Shown here piece by piece: positions 9,207 through 17,725 of a DNA stretch of 31,201 nucleotides. Made by a program: the position numbers and the translations under genes. Positions within the stretch are counted from its first letter, which is position 1. Each line of letters opens with the position of its first letter. The DNA comes from CAZWSC01 sp964636385. Its GTDB lineage: Bacteria > Eisenbacteria > RBG-16-71-46 > CAIMUX01. Under the pieces are notes generated by a model that saw only the letters and a list, made by a program, of their open reading frames with translations, was not told the origin of the DNA and made no database searches. The stretch is from NCBI GenBank assembly GCA_964636385.1, contig CAZWSC010000108.1, forward strand, positions 1 through 31,201, in the 5' to 3' direction.

Positions 9207-9715
9207 GATTGGGGTTGTTCCCGGGGACATTCGACCCGGTGACTCTCGGGCACATGGACATTCTTGCCAGGGCGTTCCATGTCTTCGATCGTATGCTGGT
9301 TGCCGTGGCCGAGGGCGGGCACAAGCGGACCCTGTTTTCGCTTGAGGAGCGGATCGAGATGGTTCGGGACACGGTGAGTACGGAGCTCGCCGGGAAGGTT
9401 GACATCATATCCTTTGATGGCCTGCTGGTTGATCTCGCCAGGGAACGCGAGGTCTCCGCAATTGTCCGTGGTCTGAGGTTCGTCTCCGACTTCGAGTACG
9501 AGTTCCAGATGGCATTGATGAACCAGAAGCTTTGTCCCGAGATCGACACGCTGTTCCTCATGCCCACGGAGCGGTTCACATATCTCAATGCCAGCCTGGT
9601 GAAGGAAGTGGCACGCAACGGGGGGTGTGTCAGGGATCTGGTTGCCCCGCCTGTTGAGGCGCGTCTGAAGCGGGTCTTCGCGGGCAGGCGCGGGACAGGC
9701 CCCGAAATGGCATGA
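9203..9715 (+). CDS. coaD: Phosphopantetheine adenylyltransferase
   Basis: It transfers AMP from ATP to 4'-phosphopantetheine, the penultimate step of coenzyme A synthesis. The protein has 170 residues. The nucleotidyltransferase motif is GTFDPVTLGHMDIL (residues 8-21), with the catalytic GH. IVRGLRFVSDFEYEFQMALMN is the conserved central stretch. The C-terminal motif reads LNASLVKEVARNGG where most homologs have ISSTLVKE, a mild variation. The start ATG overlaps the rsmD stop by four bases. Family assignment is secure. Confidence 0.96.
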   Translation: MRLGLFPGTFDPVTLGHMDILARAFHVFDRMLVAVAEGGHKRTLFSLEERIEMVRDTVSTELAGKVDIISFDGLLVDLAREREVSAIVRGLRFVSDFEYEFQMALMNQKLCPEIDTLFLMPTERFTYLNASLVKEVARNGGCVRDLVAPPVEARLKRVFAGRRGTGPEMA

Positions 9716-9782
9716 AGATTCCGACAGGCTCGAGGGAGCCATGAAGATTCGGACGGGCGCAGCAGGACATACGGAGGAAGCG

Positions 9783-10976
9783 ATGAGGGTCTCCACACGG
9801 GCGCGAAAGGTGAGGATGTCCACAACGATTGCCATTGACGAGAAGGCGAGGCGGATGAAGGCGGAGGGTCAGAAGATCTGGAGCTTCGGCGCGGGTCAGC
9901 CGGACTTCCCGACCCCCGTGGATGTCGCCGAGGCCGGGATCCGTGCGATCCGGGAGGGGAAGACCGCCTACACAAGCCCGAACGGCACCCTGGAGCTCCG
10001 GCGCGCGATATGCGAGAAGCTCCAGAGGGACAACGGGCTCGAGTACGAGCCTGACCAGATTGTGGTATCCGCAGGGGCGAAGCAGGCGCTCTTCATGGCC
10101 CTTTCCGTTGTCGTCGAGCCGGGTGACAAGGTCCTCATCCCCGCGCCATACTGGGTATCCTATCCGGAGATGGTTGTTCTCCTCGGGGGGGTTCCCGTGA
10201 TCATCCCCACCGATGCCTCAACCGGCTTCAGGATCACCCCCGACAGCCTTCGCGGCGCGATCACCCCGGGGAGCAGCGCCATCATACTCAACACGCCGAG
10301 CAACCCCTCGGGGATGCTCTACACGCGGGAGGAACTGGAGGAGCTGGGCCGCGTCCTGATGAACAGCGACGTGCGGCTGATCACCGATGAGATCTACGAG
10401 AGGATCGTGTTCGACGGAGTGCGTCACGTGAGCCCCGTCGAGGCGTTGCCCGGCCTGAAGGAACGCTCCTGCGTTGTCAACGGCGTCTCCAAGGCGTTCT
10501 CCATGACAGGATGGAGGATCGGGTACATGGCAGCTCCCCGGGATTGGGCCCTGCCGGCCTCCGCAATGCAGAGCCACCTCTCAGGCAATCCATGCAGCAT
10601 CTCGCAGGAGGCAACGGTGGAAGCGCTGCGCGGATGCGGGGAGACAGTCGATGCCATGGTGGGCGCCTTCTCGCGGCGCCGAGAGCGGGTTCTCGAGATC
10701 CTGAGGCAGGCTGTGGACCTCCGGGTGGTGCGGCCCCAGGGAGCCTTCTATGTTTTCCCGGACTTCTCGTCCTACTACGGACGGAACTGCAACGGGCGGA
10801 GGGTTGAGGGATCGCAGGGGATGGCGGAGTACCTTCTGGAGGATGCGCACACTGCGCTGGTCCCCGGGCATGCCTTTGGCTCGGATGACAACCTGCGGAT
10901 ATCGTATGCCTGCTCGGATGAGACAATAGAGGAAGGGCTGCACTCCCTGGTCCGATCGCTGGAGCGGTTGCAGTAG
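9783..10976 (+). CDS. Class I pyridoxal-phosphate aminotransferase (aspartate aminotransferase-like)
   Basis: The protein has 397 residues from ATG 9783, which follows GGAGG at 9773-9777. ATG 9741 is also possible but adds 14 residues absent from the family. The start MRVSTRARKVRMSTTIAIDEKA and the motif GAGQPDFPTP are typical of subgroup I-gamma aspartate/prephenate aminotransferases. The PLP-binding lysine is K237 in SKAFSMTGWRIGY, and NTPSNPSG carries the asparagine that contacts PLP. It likely moves the amino group between aspartate or another amino acid and 2-oxoglutarate; the exact substrate cannot be read from sequence. It sits between coaD and the zinc-ribbon gene on the same strand. 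Confidence 0.88.
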   Translation: MRVSTRARKVRMSTTIAIDEKARRMKAEGQKIWSFGAGQPDFPTPVDVAEAGIRAIREGKTAYTSPNGTLELRRAICEKLQRDNGLEYEPDQIVVSAGAKQALFMALSVVVEPGDKVLIPAPYWVSYPEMVVLLGGVPVIIPTDASTGFRITPDSLRGAITPGSSAIILNTPSNPSGMLYTREELEELGRVLMNSDVRLITDEIYERIVFDGVRHVSPVEALPGLKERSCVVNGVSKAFSMTGWRIGYMAAPRDWALPASAMQSHLSGNPCSISQEATVEALRGCGETVDAMVGAFSRRRERVLEILRQAVDLRVVRPQGAFYVFPDFSSYYGRNCNGRRVEGSQGMAEYLLEDAHTALVPGHAFGSDDNLRISYACSDETIEEGLHSLVRSLERLQ

Positions 10977-11067
10977 CCCGGCGGCCGGCACGGGACGATC
11001 CGCGAATCGCGCCGGAGGGCAGACCGCTCCGAACCGGCAGGGAAGACAACTCTCAGAGGAACGACAG

Positions 11068-11418
11068 ATGCCTACATACGATTATGAGTGCACCGAGTGC
11101 GGTCACGAGTTCGAGCTCTTTCAGAAGATGACCGATCCGCCGCGCAAGCGTTGCCCAAGGTGCCGCGGCAAGGTGGTTCGAAAGCTCGGCACAGGGGCGG
11201 GGATCATCTTCAAGGGCTCCGGCTTCTACCAGACGGACTACCGCAGCGAGGAGTACCGGAAGAGGGAGAAAGCCGAGTCCTCGACAGCCGGGGCGTCATC
11301 CGGGAAGCCGGCTGAAGCGCCCGCCTCCCCGTGCAAGGCTGCGGGAGGGGCCTGCGCCGGTTGCGATAAGGGCGCGTCCGGGGCCGACTCCGCCTCCCGG
11401 AAGAAGGCGGCTGACTAG
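11068..11418 (+). CDS. FmdB-type zinc-ribbon protein
   Basis: A protein of 116 residues. The first half is the FmdB/CxxC zinc ribbon: MPTYDYECTECG with C8 and C11, then CPRCRGKVVRK with C29 and C32, predicted to bind one zinc. The motif GSGFYQTDYRSEEYRK follows, as in many family members. The second half is Ala-, Ser- and Lys-rich and low in complexity, with three further cysteines (CKAAGG, CAGC). AGAGGAA lies a few bases before the start. Members are called putative regulators, but no defined target is known. It lies upstream of obg. Confidence 0.85.
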   Translation: MPTYDYECTECGHEFELFQKMTDPPRKRCPRCRGKVVRKLGTGAGIIFKGSGFYQTDYRSEEYRKREKAESSTAGASSGKPAEAPASPCKAAGGACAGCDKGASGADSASRKKAAD

Positions 11419-11470
11419 GTAGTGTGCCGGAGCTTCGACGCCGGGTCGTTTCCTCCAGGCTGGGGGTCTG

Positions 11471-12793
11471 ATGTTCATAGACGAAGCAGTCATCCGCGTG
11501 AAGGCCGGTGACGGAGGGAATGGGGCGGTGAGCTTCCGAAGGGAGAAGTTCGTCCCAAAGGGCGGCCCGGACGGGGGAGATGGCGGTGACGGGGGGCACG
11601 TGATTCTCGTGGTCGATCCGAACATGCGGACCCTGCTTCGATTCAGGCATCAGCACACCTTCCGGGCCGGTACAGGCAATCACGGGGCGGGCAGCCTCAA
11701 GACAGGGCACCGCGGGGGGGACTGTGTCATCCCGGTCCCGACAGGGACCATGGTGCGCATCCATCCGGGGGACAGGCTTGTCGCGGATCTGGTCAGGCCG
11801 GGGGACAGCGTACGCATCGCCCGAGGGGGCCGCGGCGGCAAGGGGAACGCCAGGTTCAAGAGCGCCACGCGCAGGACACCGCGGATCGCCACTGACGGAG
11901 TCCCCGGCGAGGAGCACGAGCTGCGGCTGACCCTGAAGCTTCTGGCCGACGTGGGGCTCGTGGGCCTCCCCAACGTCGGGAAGTCGACGCTGCTCCGCCG
12001 TGTCTCCAACGCGGAACCGAAGGTGGGCGACTACGAGTTCACAACACTAAGACCAAGTCTTGGAATCGTCTCCCTGGGGGAGTTCGAGTCGTTTGTCATG
12101 GCTGATCTGCCCGGCCTGGTCGAAGGCGCCTCGAAAGGGAAGGGACTGGGTCTGCGCTTTCTCAAGCACATCGAAAGGACCCGCCTGCTCCTGTTCCTCA
12201 TCGACAGCAGTTCGGGCGACCCCGCCGGCGATCTTGCCACTCTCCTTTACGAACTGGAGTCGTTCAGCCCCGCCCTGGTGCGCCGCCCGAGGCTGATGGT
12301 GTACAGCCGTTCCGATCTTGTGGCCGCCCGGGATCTCCCCGATCTCGGTCCCACCAGCGAGCCCGGAGGTACGGCGGCTGCCCTCCGCATATCTGCCGCG
12401 ACCGGGGAGGGGGTCCCAGAGCTTCTGCAGAGAGTCAGTGTCGAGCTGGCCCGCATAGAGGAGTCGGAGGCTGAGTGGGTCGTTTCCGAGGAACCGGCCG
12501 GGGATGAACCCGGACCGCCAGATGCGGATGACGGTGCGCTTTCTGCTGCGCCCTGCGGGGACAGGGCCGGATCTGAGGGCGTGGATGACAGTTCGCCCGG
12601 ACCCGAGATCACCGGGGCCGCGAAGACTCACGATGGTCCGTTCTTCGCGGATCGTGTGGACCGCGATGAGCTCCCACGCGACTTTCCATGGCCGAAGCGA
12701 TTTGTGATGGAGAAAGGGAAGCCTTGCGGCCCGGTGCTTGCAGCGTCCCCACCGGATGACTGCGGAGCGACAGACACACCCGGCGAAGGGTGA
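11471..12793 (+). CDS. obg: Obg-family GTPase with altered G4 motif and acidic C-terminal extension
   Basis: A ribosome-associated GTPase acting in late 50S assembly and stress control. Residues 1-158 are the glycine-rich Obg fold (GDGGNGAVSFRREKFVPKGG, then GRGGKGNARF). The G domain shows G1 GLPNVGKST (165-173), G3 DLPGLVEGA and G5 ISAATGEG. The G4 position, normally NKxD, reads SRSD (279-282), so the base-contacting Asn and Lys are replaced by Ser and Arg. After residue 330 a tail of about 110 residues, rich in Asp, Glu, Pro and Gly, replaces the usual OCT domain. The start is ATG 11471 after GGGGG. Its end overlaps the predicted dprA start by 38 bases. Confidence 0.93.
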   Translation: MFIDEAVIRVKAGDGGNGAVSFRREKFVPKGGPDGGDGGDGGHVILVVDPNMRTLLRFRHQHTFRAGTGNHGAGSLKTGHRGGDCVIPVPTGTMVRIHPGDRLVADLVRPGDSVRIARGGRGGKGNARFKSATRRTPRIATDGVPGEEHELRLTLKLLADVGLVGLPNVGKSTLLRRVSNAEPKVGDYEFTTLRPSLGIVSLGEFESFVMADLPGLVEGASKGKGLGLRFLKHIERTRLLLFLIDSSSGDPAGDLATLLYELESFSPALVRRPRLMVYSRSDLVAARDLPDLGPTSEPGGTAAALRISAATGEGVPELLQRVSVELARIEESEAEWVVSEEPAGDEPGPPDADDGALSAAPCGDRAGSEGVDDSSPGPEITGAAKTHDGPFFADRVDRDELPRDFPWPKRFVMEKGKPCGPVLAASPPDDCGATDTPGEG

Positions 12794-13895
12794 TTCCCCG
12801 ACCCACTCAACACGGCCGGCAGCAGGTGCGTCAAGACGCCTTGAGCTGACCCTGGCCATGATGTGGCGATTGCGCCCGGCCGATCTGCGCCGCCTCCGGG
12901 CTGCTGTCCTTTCCGGTGATCTGCCGGTGCCCTGGTCCCCCGGCGATCTGGATCGCTCCCTCGGCCGCATCCCGGAAGGCCTCCGCCTCGAACTCCTTGG
13001 CGGGCCGGACATCGATGCACCGTCGCGGATGGAGGAGACCATGGAGCGCGCCGGCATCCGTCTTCTGACCATCGACGACCCGGACTATCCCCCGGCCCTT
13101 CGTGAGATTCCGGACCAACCCCCGTACCTCTTCCTGCGTGGGGATCCACTGGACGATGCTGACGCACGGAGGGTGGCTGTCGTCGGTTCACGCGCCGCCT
13201 CCCGAAGCGGCCTTGAGCTGGCGTACGGCCTTGGCAGGGACCTGGCGCTTGCGCGCTGCGTCGTGGTGAGCGGGCTGGCCCGCGGGATCGACGGCCAGGC
13301 GCACCTTGGCGCCCTGGAGGCCGGAGGACGCAGCGTTGCGGTCCTTGGGACGGGTTGCGACGTCTGCTATCCGCCGGAGCACTCAGGGCTCTTCGGGAGG
13401 ATACTGGGACAGGGCGGGATCGTGAGCGAGTTCCCGCCTGGTACGCCCGGACTGCGCCTTCACTTCCCAAGACGCAACAGGGTCCTGTCCGGGTTGTGCC
13501 GCGCGGTTGTCGTCGTGGAAGGTACAGATCGCAGCGGAGCGCGCCTTACGGTGGATCACGCCCTGGACCAGGGGCGGGAGGTCCTCGCCGTTCCACGCGA
13601 TCCTCTGCATCCCGGTTCTGTGCTGCCGAACTCCCTGATTCGCGACGGTGCGCGGCCGGTACTCGCTGTAGGCGATGTACTGGTAGCCCTCGACGGGTCA
13701 GAGTGCAGGGCCGACGGTCCCGGGTCACTCGAAGAGCGGCTGATCGCATGCCTGCGGGGGCGCGCAACCGGGCTGGAGGCATGCCTGGCCAGGATCCCGG
13801 GAAGCGGGGTTGGTGCAGTCCAGGCGGCCCTGGTCCGTCTCGAACTCCAGGGCCGGATCCGCCGACGGCCGGGAGGGCTGTTCGAGGCGGTGTGA
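12756..13895 (+). CDS. dprA: DNA-processing protein DprA/Smf
   Basis: It binds incoming single-stranded DNA and loads RecA during natural transformation. The Rossmann-like core is clear: DDPDYPPALREIPDQPPYLFLRG, VAVVGSRAASRSG, VVSGLARGIDGQAHLGAL, GGRSVAVLGTGCDVCYPPEH and FPRRNRVLSGL. The C-terminal 55 residues form the winged helix (LIACLRGRATGLEACL, then LELQGRIRRRPGGLFE). The start is uncertain: ATG 12756 lacks a good ribosome site and lies inside obg. An in-frame ATG at 12858 would drop about 34 low-complexity residues. It is the only competence-related gene in the window. Confidence 0.92.
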   Translation: MTAERQTHPAKGDSPTHSTRPAAGASRRLELTLAMMWRLRPADLRRLRAAVLSGDLPVPWSPGDLDRSLGRIPEGLRLELLGGPDIDAPSRMEETMERAGIRLLTIDDPDYPPALREIPDQPPYLFLRGDPLDDADARRVAVVGSRAASRSGLELAYGLGRDLALARCVVVSGLARGIDGQAHLGALEAGGRSVAVLGTGCDVCYPPEHSGLFGRILGQGGIVSEFPPGTPGLRLHFPRRNRVLSGLCRAVVVVEGTDRSGARLTVDHALDQGREVLAVPRDPLHPGSVLPNSLIRDGARPVLAVGDVLVALDGSECRADGPGSLEERLIACLRGRATGLEACLARIPGSGVGAVQAALVRLELQGRIRRRPGGLFEAV

Positions 13896-14034
13896 CCACC
13901 CGTCGGGCGACACGCCGGTGCCCCGATGCCGGCGGCAGATGCATGATGAGACACGGCGGCCGGGCGTGGTAACCTGCCGCCTGATCGCTTGTGCAGGCTG
14001 CCGGGGTGTCTGCATGCAATCGCCGGGGAGGCCA

Positions 14035-15033
14035 ATGACGGATGCAGGTGGCGGGGAGGTTGTTCCTCCCCGTGGAGACCGGAAGCGCACCAGGGAACGG
14101 CCGGCATGGATCGGCACAAGGCTGCGCCACACGATGGAGTACGCCCTGCTCCGGATTCTGCTCCTGCCTGTCGGCCTGGTCGGATGGAGAGGAAGGGTTC
14201 CGGTCGGCCGGTTTCTTGGCTCCGTCACCTTCTCGGTGTTGCGCATCCGGCGCAGGGTGACGCTGCGGAACCTTGCCCACGCCTTTCCGGACTGGCCTGA
14301 GAAGCGGCGCCTCGAGGTTGCGGGGGAGTGCTATCGAAACTTCGGCGTCACCTTCCTCGAACTCTGTCTGATGCCACTGCTCGATCCACGCCTGGCCAGG
14401 ACCATTGTGCGGGTTGAGAACCCCGGTCAGTACCGGGATGCAAGGCTCAGTGGAAGGGGAGCGGTGCTCGCCACGGGTCACTTCGGGAACTGGGAGATGC
14501 TCGGAGCCGCCGTTGCCGCGTCCGGGTATCCCACCTGGGCCCTGGTCCGGAGGCAGCGGAACGGCAGGGTTGACTCATTCGTCACGAAGTCGCGTGAATC
14601 CACGGGTCTGAGAACGCTCTACACGGACCGGGCGCTCTTCGGGGTTCCGCGGGCCCTCCGCAGGGGCGAGTTCGTCGCCATTGCCGCCGATCAGGACGCA
14701 GGGCCCGGCGGTGTGTTCATCCCGTTCCTCGGCCGGCCCGCCTCCACGCCGGACGGTATTGTGCGCTTTGCGCGCCGTACCGGGGCGCCGATCATACCCG
14801 GATTCGGGGTGAGGCAGCCGGACGGAACGTACCTCCTGGAGATGCCGGGTCCCATGTGGGTGAGGTCTGACCTTCCATCCAGGGAAGCGGAGCTCGAGGC
14901 ACTGACGCGGTTCACGTCCCTGCTTGAGGAGAGAATCCGCAGGCACCCGGAGCAGTGGTTCTGGATGCACCGCAGGTGGAAGACCAGGCCACCGGTACAG
15001 GCCGGTCCATCAGTCTCCCAGGTAGACGGCTGA
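14035..15033 (+). CDS. Lysophospholipid acyltransferase of the LpxL/HtrB family
   Basis: An inner-membrane enzyme predicted to add a secondary acyl chain to lipid A or a similar lipid. It has 332 residues from ATG 14035, preceded by GGGGAGG at 14025-14031. Residues 34-70 contain one hydrophobic segment (LLRILLLPVGLVGW). The catalytic HX4E motif is HFGNWE (149-154). Later come DQDAGPGGVFIPFLGRPAST and the end motif HPEQWFWMHRRWKTRP, both hallmarks of the family. This supports a lipid A-bearing outer membrane. Its 3' end overlaps the convergent glycosyltransferase gene by 24 bases. LpxL versus LpxM or a non-lipid A acceptor cannot be settled here. Confidence 0.88.
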   Translation: MTDAGGGEVVPPRGDRKRTRERPAWIGTRLRHTMEYALLRILLLPVGLVGWRGRVPVGRFLGSVTFSVLRIRRRVTLRNLAHAFPDWPEKRRLEVAGECYRNFGVTFLELCLMPLLDPRLARTIVRVENPGQYRDARLSGRGAVLATGHFGNWEMLGAAVAASGYPTWALVRRQRNGRVDSFVTKSRESTGLRTLYTDRALFGVPRALRRGEFVAIAADQDAGPGGVFIPFLGRPASTPDGIVRFARRTGAPIIPGFGVRQPDGTYLLEMPGPMWVRSDLPSREAELEALTRFTSLLEERIRRHPEQWFWMHRRWKTRPPVQAGPSVSQVDG

Positions 15034-16143
15034 TGTCTTCCCGGTCATGATCGCTGCGGTAAACCGCTCCTCGTACCGTCGTCTCCCGGCCCGGCCGAAC
15101 TCCCGGCGCAGCTCCGCGTCCCTCACGAGCCCGTTCAACCTTCGCCTCAGGTCTTCGACGTCCCCCGGCTGAACCAGGTAGCCGGTCCTTCCATGGTCTA
15201 TCAGCTCCGGGATGCCGAATATGGCGCTCGCCACAACAGGAAGTCCCGCGGACATCCCCTCGATGATCGCGAATGGCATCGTCTCGATCGTGGAAGGGAG
15301 CGCGAGGCAGTCGAAGGCGTACATCAGGCGGGTGGCATCCTCCCTGTGTCCCAGGAAGCTCACCTTCTCCTGGAGCCCGAGTTCGGCAGCGCGCTTCCGC
15401 AGGTGCTCATCTTCGTCACCTTCACCCACCACCACCAGGACCCATGGCGGCAGATCGTCTGCGCTGTGCGAGAGGGCTTCAAGGAGGAAGTGGTGCCCCT
15501 TCCTGCGCGTCAGTCGTCCAACGATGCCGATGATCACGGTGTCGGGACCGGCGCCGAACGAGGCGCGCAGATCCCCCCTCTCCGAAGCGGAAGGTGGGGG
15601 AGTCTCCTCCACCCCGTTGTCGATCACCCTGATCTTTCCGCTGCTCATCCAGTGCCGCCTGACAAGGTAGTCGAGGTTGGACCGCGTGTTCACGATGATC
15701 GCATCGATCCACCGGGAAAAGAGAATCTTCACGGGGAAGCGGCGGTACTTCCTGTCGATCATCGGCAGGTGCTCCGTGCTTACAACCCGCTTGTACCCGC
15801 CTTTTCTGGCCGCCAGTGCGATCGAGGAGAGCCCTGCGTCGTAGCTGCTCGGCAGGTTTATGTGGAGCACATCCCCCCCGATTCGCCGGAACAGCCCGGC
15901 GGCAGGCGAGAGGAGCGGACGCCAGCGGAAACCCGGGCGGGGCAGGTGGTGGATCTCCACATCGAGGGTGCGCATGCGGGCTTCCAGCACGCCGGCTCCC
16001 GGGACATCGGGCAGAACAAGGCTCGGACGGAAGCGCTCCCTGTCCAGGTGTGCCGCCAGGAGGGCAAGGTATCCCTCTGCCCCTCCGAAGTACTCAGCGT
16101 CCGAATAGAAGGTGAGTCCGATCGGGGCGGACGGGGCGTTCAT
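15010..16143 (-). CDS. GT4-family glycosyltransferase
   Basis: The protein has 377 residues from ATG at 16143, with GGAGG (complement of 16150-16154) six bases upstream. The N-terminal half has FYSDAEYFGGAEGYLALLAAHL, the donor-side glycine motif of GT-B enzymes. The C-terminal half has GIVGRLTRRKGHHFLLEAL. The EX7E motif is in ETMPFAIIEGMSAGLPVVAS, followed by GIPELIDHGRTGYLVQPGD. It is a retaining GT-B enzyme using a nucleotide sugar; donor and acceptor are unknown. It is the third gene of the minus-strand ino1 group, 115 bases after the radical SAM gene, so an inositol-containing acceptor is possible but unproven. Confidence 0.88.
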   Translation of the reverse strand: MNAPSAPIGLTFYSDAEYFGGAEGYLALLAAHLDRERFRPSLVLPDVPGAGVLEARMRTLDVEIHHLPRPGFRWRPLLSPAAGLFRRIGGDVLHINLPSSYDAGLSSIALAARKGGYKRVVSTEHLPMIDRKYRRFPVKILFSRWIDAIIVNTRSNLDYLVRRHWMSSGKIRVIDNGVEETPPPSASERGDLRASFGAGPDTVIIGIVGRLTRRKGHHFLLEALSHSADDLPPWVLVVVGEGDEDEHLRKRAAELGLQEKVSFLGHREDATRLMYAFDCLALPSTIETMPFAIIEGMSAGLPVVASAIFGIPELIDHGRTGYLVQPGDVEDLRRRLNGLVRDAELRREFGRAGRRRYEERFTAAIMTGKTSAVYLGD

Positions 16144-16258
16144 GATGTGCCTCCAGGGTTGCGACTGTCGACACAGAAGCAATCCGGTGCTGAGGGCTCT
16201 TGGGGACTCGGGGAGCCTTGAACAGACAGGCCACGCGGTGCATTGCGATGGTTCCTGC

Positions 16259-17503
16259 TCACGGGTGATGCGCCCGCTGTATCTTCCTCCTCCTGTCCCG
16301 GTACTGCCTGTTGAAGACGGCAGCCATGGCCCGCAGCTTCATCTCCTTCAGCGCGTACCTGCGCGGATTGTCCACGAACCAGCGGCACTCCTCCGGAAGC
16401 AGCACGAGGGAGACATGGATGTTCTCCACGATGCCTACCGGCAGGTTGTGCTTCATGACGGACTCGTACAGACGTCGGAACACCGGGATCATCTCCTCCG
16501 TTCGGGGAGGCGGGACGTCCTGGAACTCGGTGCCGGTCAGGGGACGGAAGACGCAGACAGTCGGAATCGCACCTGCGCCGGTGATGCGGTCGATTGCCGC
16601 CATCGTCGATTCCGGGGATTCCAGGCCGGCGACGATCTCCCCGTTGCTGACCCAGGGGTCGAAGATCCCGCCATCACCCCGCAGGCCAGAGCAGTAGTCC
16701 ATCGCCTTCAGGTATGTCTCCAGTCCGTATTCACGGCACTTCCCCGGGCAGACCTCGGCAAATCTGGCGGGGTCGTAGATCTCGAAACAGAATGAGACGC
16801 GGTTCACGCCTATCGACTTCATGTGGTCGAAGCGTGAGAGATCCGGATGGGGCGGAGTCTGGATCCCGATCATAAGGCCGGTCTGCCGCTTGATCTCCCT
16901 GATGTATGGCTCCAGGATCCCGAGATAGGTGTGTCCGGTGTAGTGGCCCGTGTTGAAGTCGACATAGGTGATCCCCGACTTGTCTATCGCGGCCCAGACG
17001 ACCTCCATCACCTCGCTGACCGACTTCTCGTCAGCGTCGTCCACCCCGAGGTTCAGCCCTACGGAGCAGAACTTGCAGTTCGACTTCGGATCTTCGGTCC
17101 AGTAGGCGCATACCTGGGCCGGGTAGACGGCAAGGTACGTCCCCTGCAGCGAACCGATCGAGCGCATCGGCTTGCCGGTGCTCGTCTTCAGGTCGTACCA
17201 CTCAGGCCTGGGGGAGAGCGTGATTGGCGCTATCGTCTCCCCGTCATCACGCCTGATGACGTAGCCGCCGTTCTCCCGGAAGAGGATGTAGGGGGACTTC
17301 GCCGCGAATGACTCGGTCACGGGGATGTTGGTCCACAGGCCTGCGGGCAGTATGACCTCGAGTCCCGAGCCGAGTCCCGCCCTGGTGCGCAGGATCCTGC
17401 GGCCTCCGTCCTCCTCAATAAGGCAGGAGTCGTCGAGGCGTATCCCCCTGCAGTACAGGTCGAGCTTCAGAAGGCCCGGATTGCTGCGGACGTCGTGATC
17501 CAT
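16259..17503 (-). CDS. Radical SAM protein with expanded CX10CX2C cluster motif
   Basis: The protein has 414 residues from ATG at 17503, which has GGAGG a few bases upstream (TGGAGGCACA before ATG). After a beta-rich N-terminal part of about 120 residues comes GTYLAVYPAQVCAYWTED, then SNCKFCSVG. The cysteines are C132, C143 and C146, so the usual CX3CX2C iron-sulfur motif is stretched to CX10CX2C. TIM-barrel elements follow: TYVDFNTGHYTGHTYLG, GIQTPPHPDLSRFDHMKSIGVNRVSFCFE and VCVFRPLTGTEFQDVPPPRTEEM. I do not recognise the subfamily or substrate. It lies between ino1 and the GT4 gene on the same strand. A role in modifying an inositol compound is inference from context. Confidence 0.8.
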   Translation of the reverse strand: MDHDVRSNPGLLKLDLYCRGIRLDDSCLIEEDGGRRILRTRAGLGSGLEVILPAGLWTNIPVTESFAAKSPYILFRENGGYVIRRDDGETIAPITLSPRPEWYDLKTSTGKPMRSIGSLQGTYLAVYPAQVCAYWTEDPKSNCKFCSVGLNLGVDDADEKSVSEVMEVVWAAIDKSGITYVDFNTGHYTGHTYLGILEPYIREIKRQTGLMIGIQTPPHPDLSRFDHMKSIGVNRVSFCFEIYDPARFAEVCPGKCREYGLETYLKAMDYCSGLRGDGGIFDPWVSNGEIVAGLESPESTMAAIDRITGAGAIPTVCVFRPLTGTEFQDVPPPRTEEMIPVFRRLYESVMKHNLPVGIVENIHVSLVLLPEECRWFVDNPRRYALKEMKLRAMAAVFNRQYRDRRRKIQRAHHP

Positions 17504-17526
17504 TGTGCCTCCAGGTGAGTTGATCC

Positions 17527-17547
17527 CCGCCGGGCCGGACCCGGCGG
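17527..17547 (-). repeat. Perfect GC hairpin upstream of the radical SAM gene
   Basis: CCGCCGGG (17527-17534) pairs perfectly with CCCGGCGG (17540-17547) around a five-base loop. It lies 24-44 bases upstream of the radical SAM start on that gene's strand, in its likely leader RNA. No U-run follows. Whether it slows translation or is incidental is unknown. Confidence 0.3.
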
Positions 17548-17586
17548 CCATGCGCCCCGCCTGCCCTGCCGGGGGGCAGAATCACG

Positions 17587-17592
17587 ATTTTA
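17587..17592 (-). promoter_or_regulatory. Possible -10 element for the radical SAM gene
   Basis: On the minus strand this reads TAAAAT, an AT-rich patch standing out in GC-rich DNA about 84 bases before the start codon. No good -35 box is visible at 16-18 bases upstream, so the call is weak. If real, the radical SAM and GT4 genes could be transcribed apart from ino1. Confidence 0.25.
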
Positions 17593-17648
17593 TCATCGGC
17601 GTCCTTCGCATGCACGGCCAGTAATCCGCAACCGCAGGCGGAAAGCCG

Positions 17649-17692
17649 GCGGGGATCCAGGGCGCAGGGCGAACCCGGCCCGGAATCCCCGC
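17649..17692 (-). terminator. Hairpin downstream of ino1
   Basis: GCGGGGAT (17649-17656) pairs perfectly with ATCCCCGC (17685-17692), with a GC-rich 28-base loop between. It lies 34-77 bases after the ino1 stop, and on the minus strand it is followed by CGGCTTT. This could be a weak terminator or attenuator separating ino1 from the radical SAM gene. Confidence 0.35.
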
Positions 17693-17725
17693 GGTGCGGC
17701 ACGGCGTGGTGCAGGTCAGCAGGGG

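Noticed and set aside
9741..9782. ATG 9741 as the aminotransferase start
   Set aside because: It adds 14 residues outside the family pattern, and ATG 9783 has a better-spaced GGAGG.
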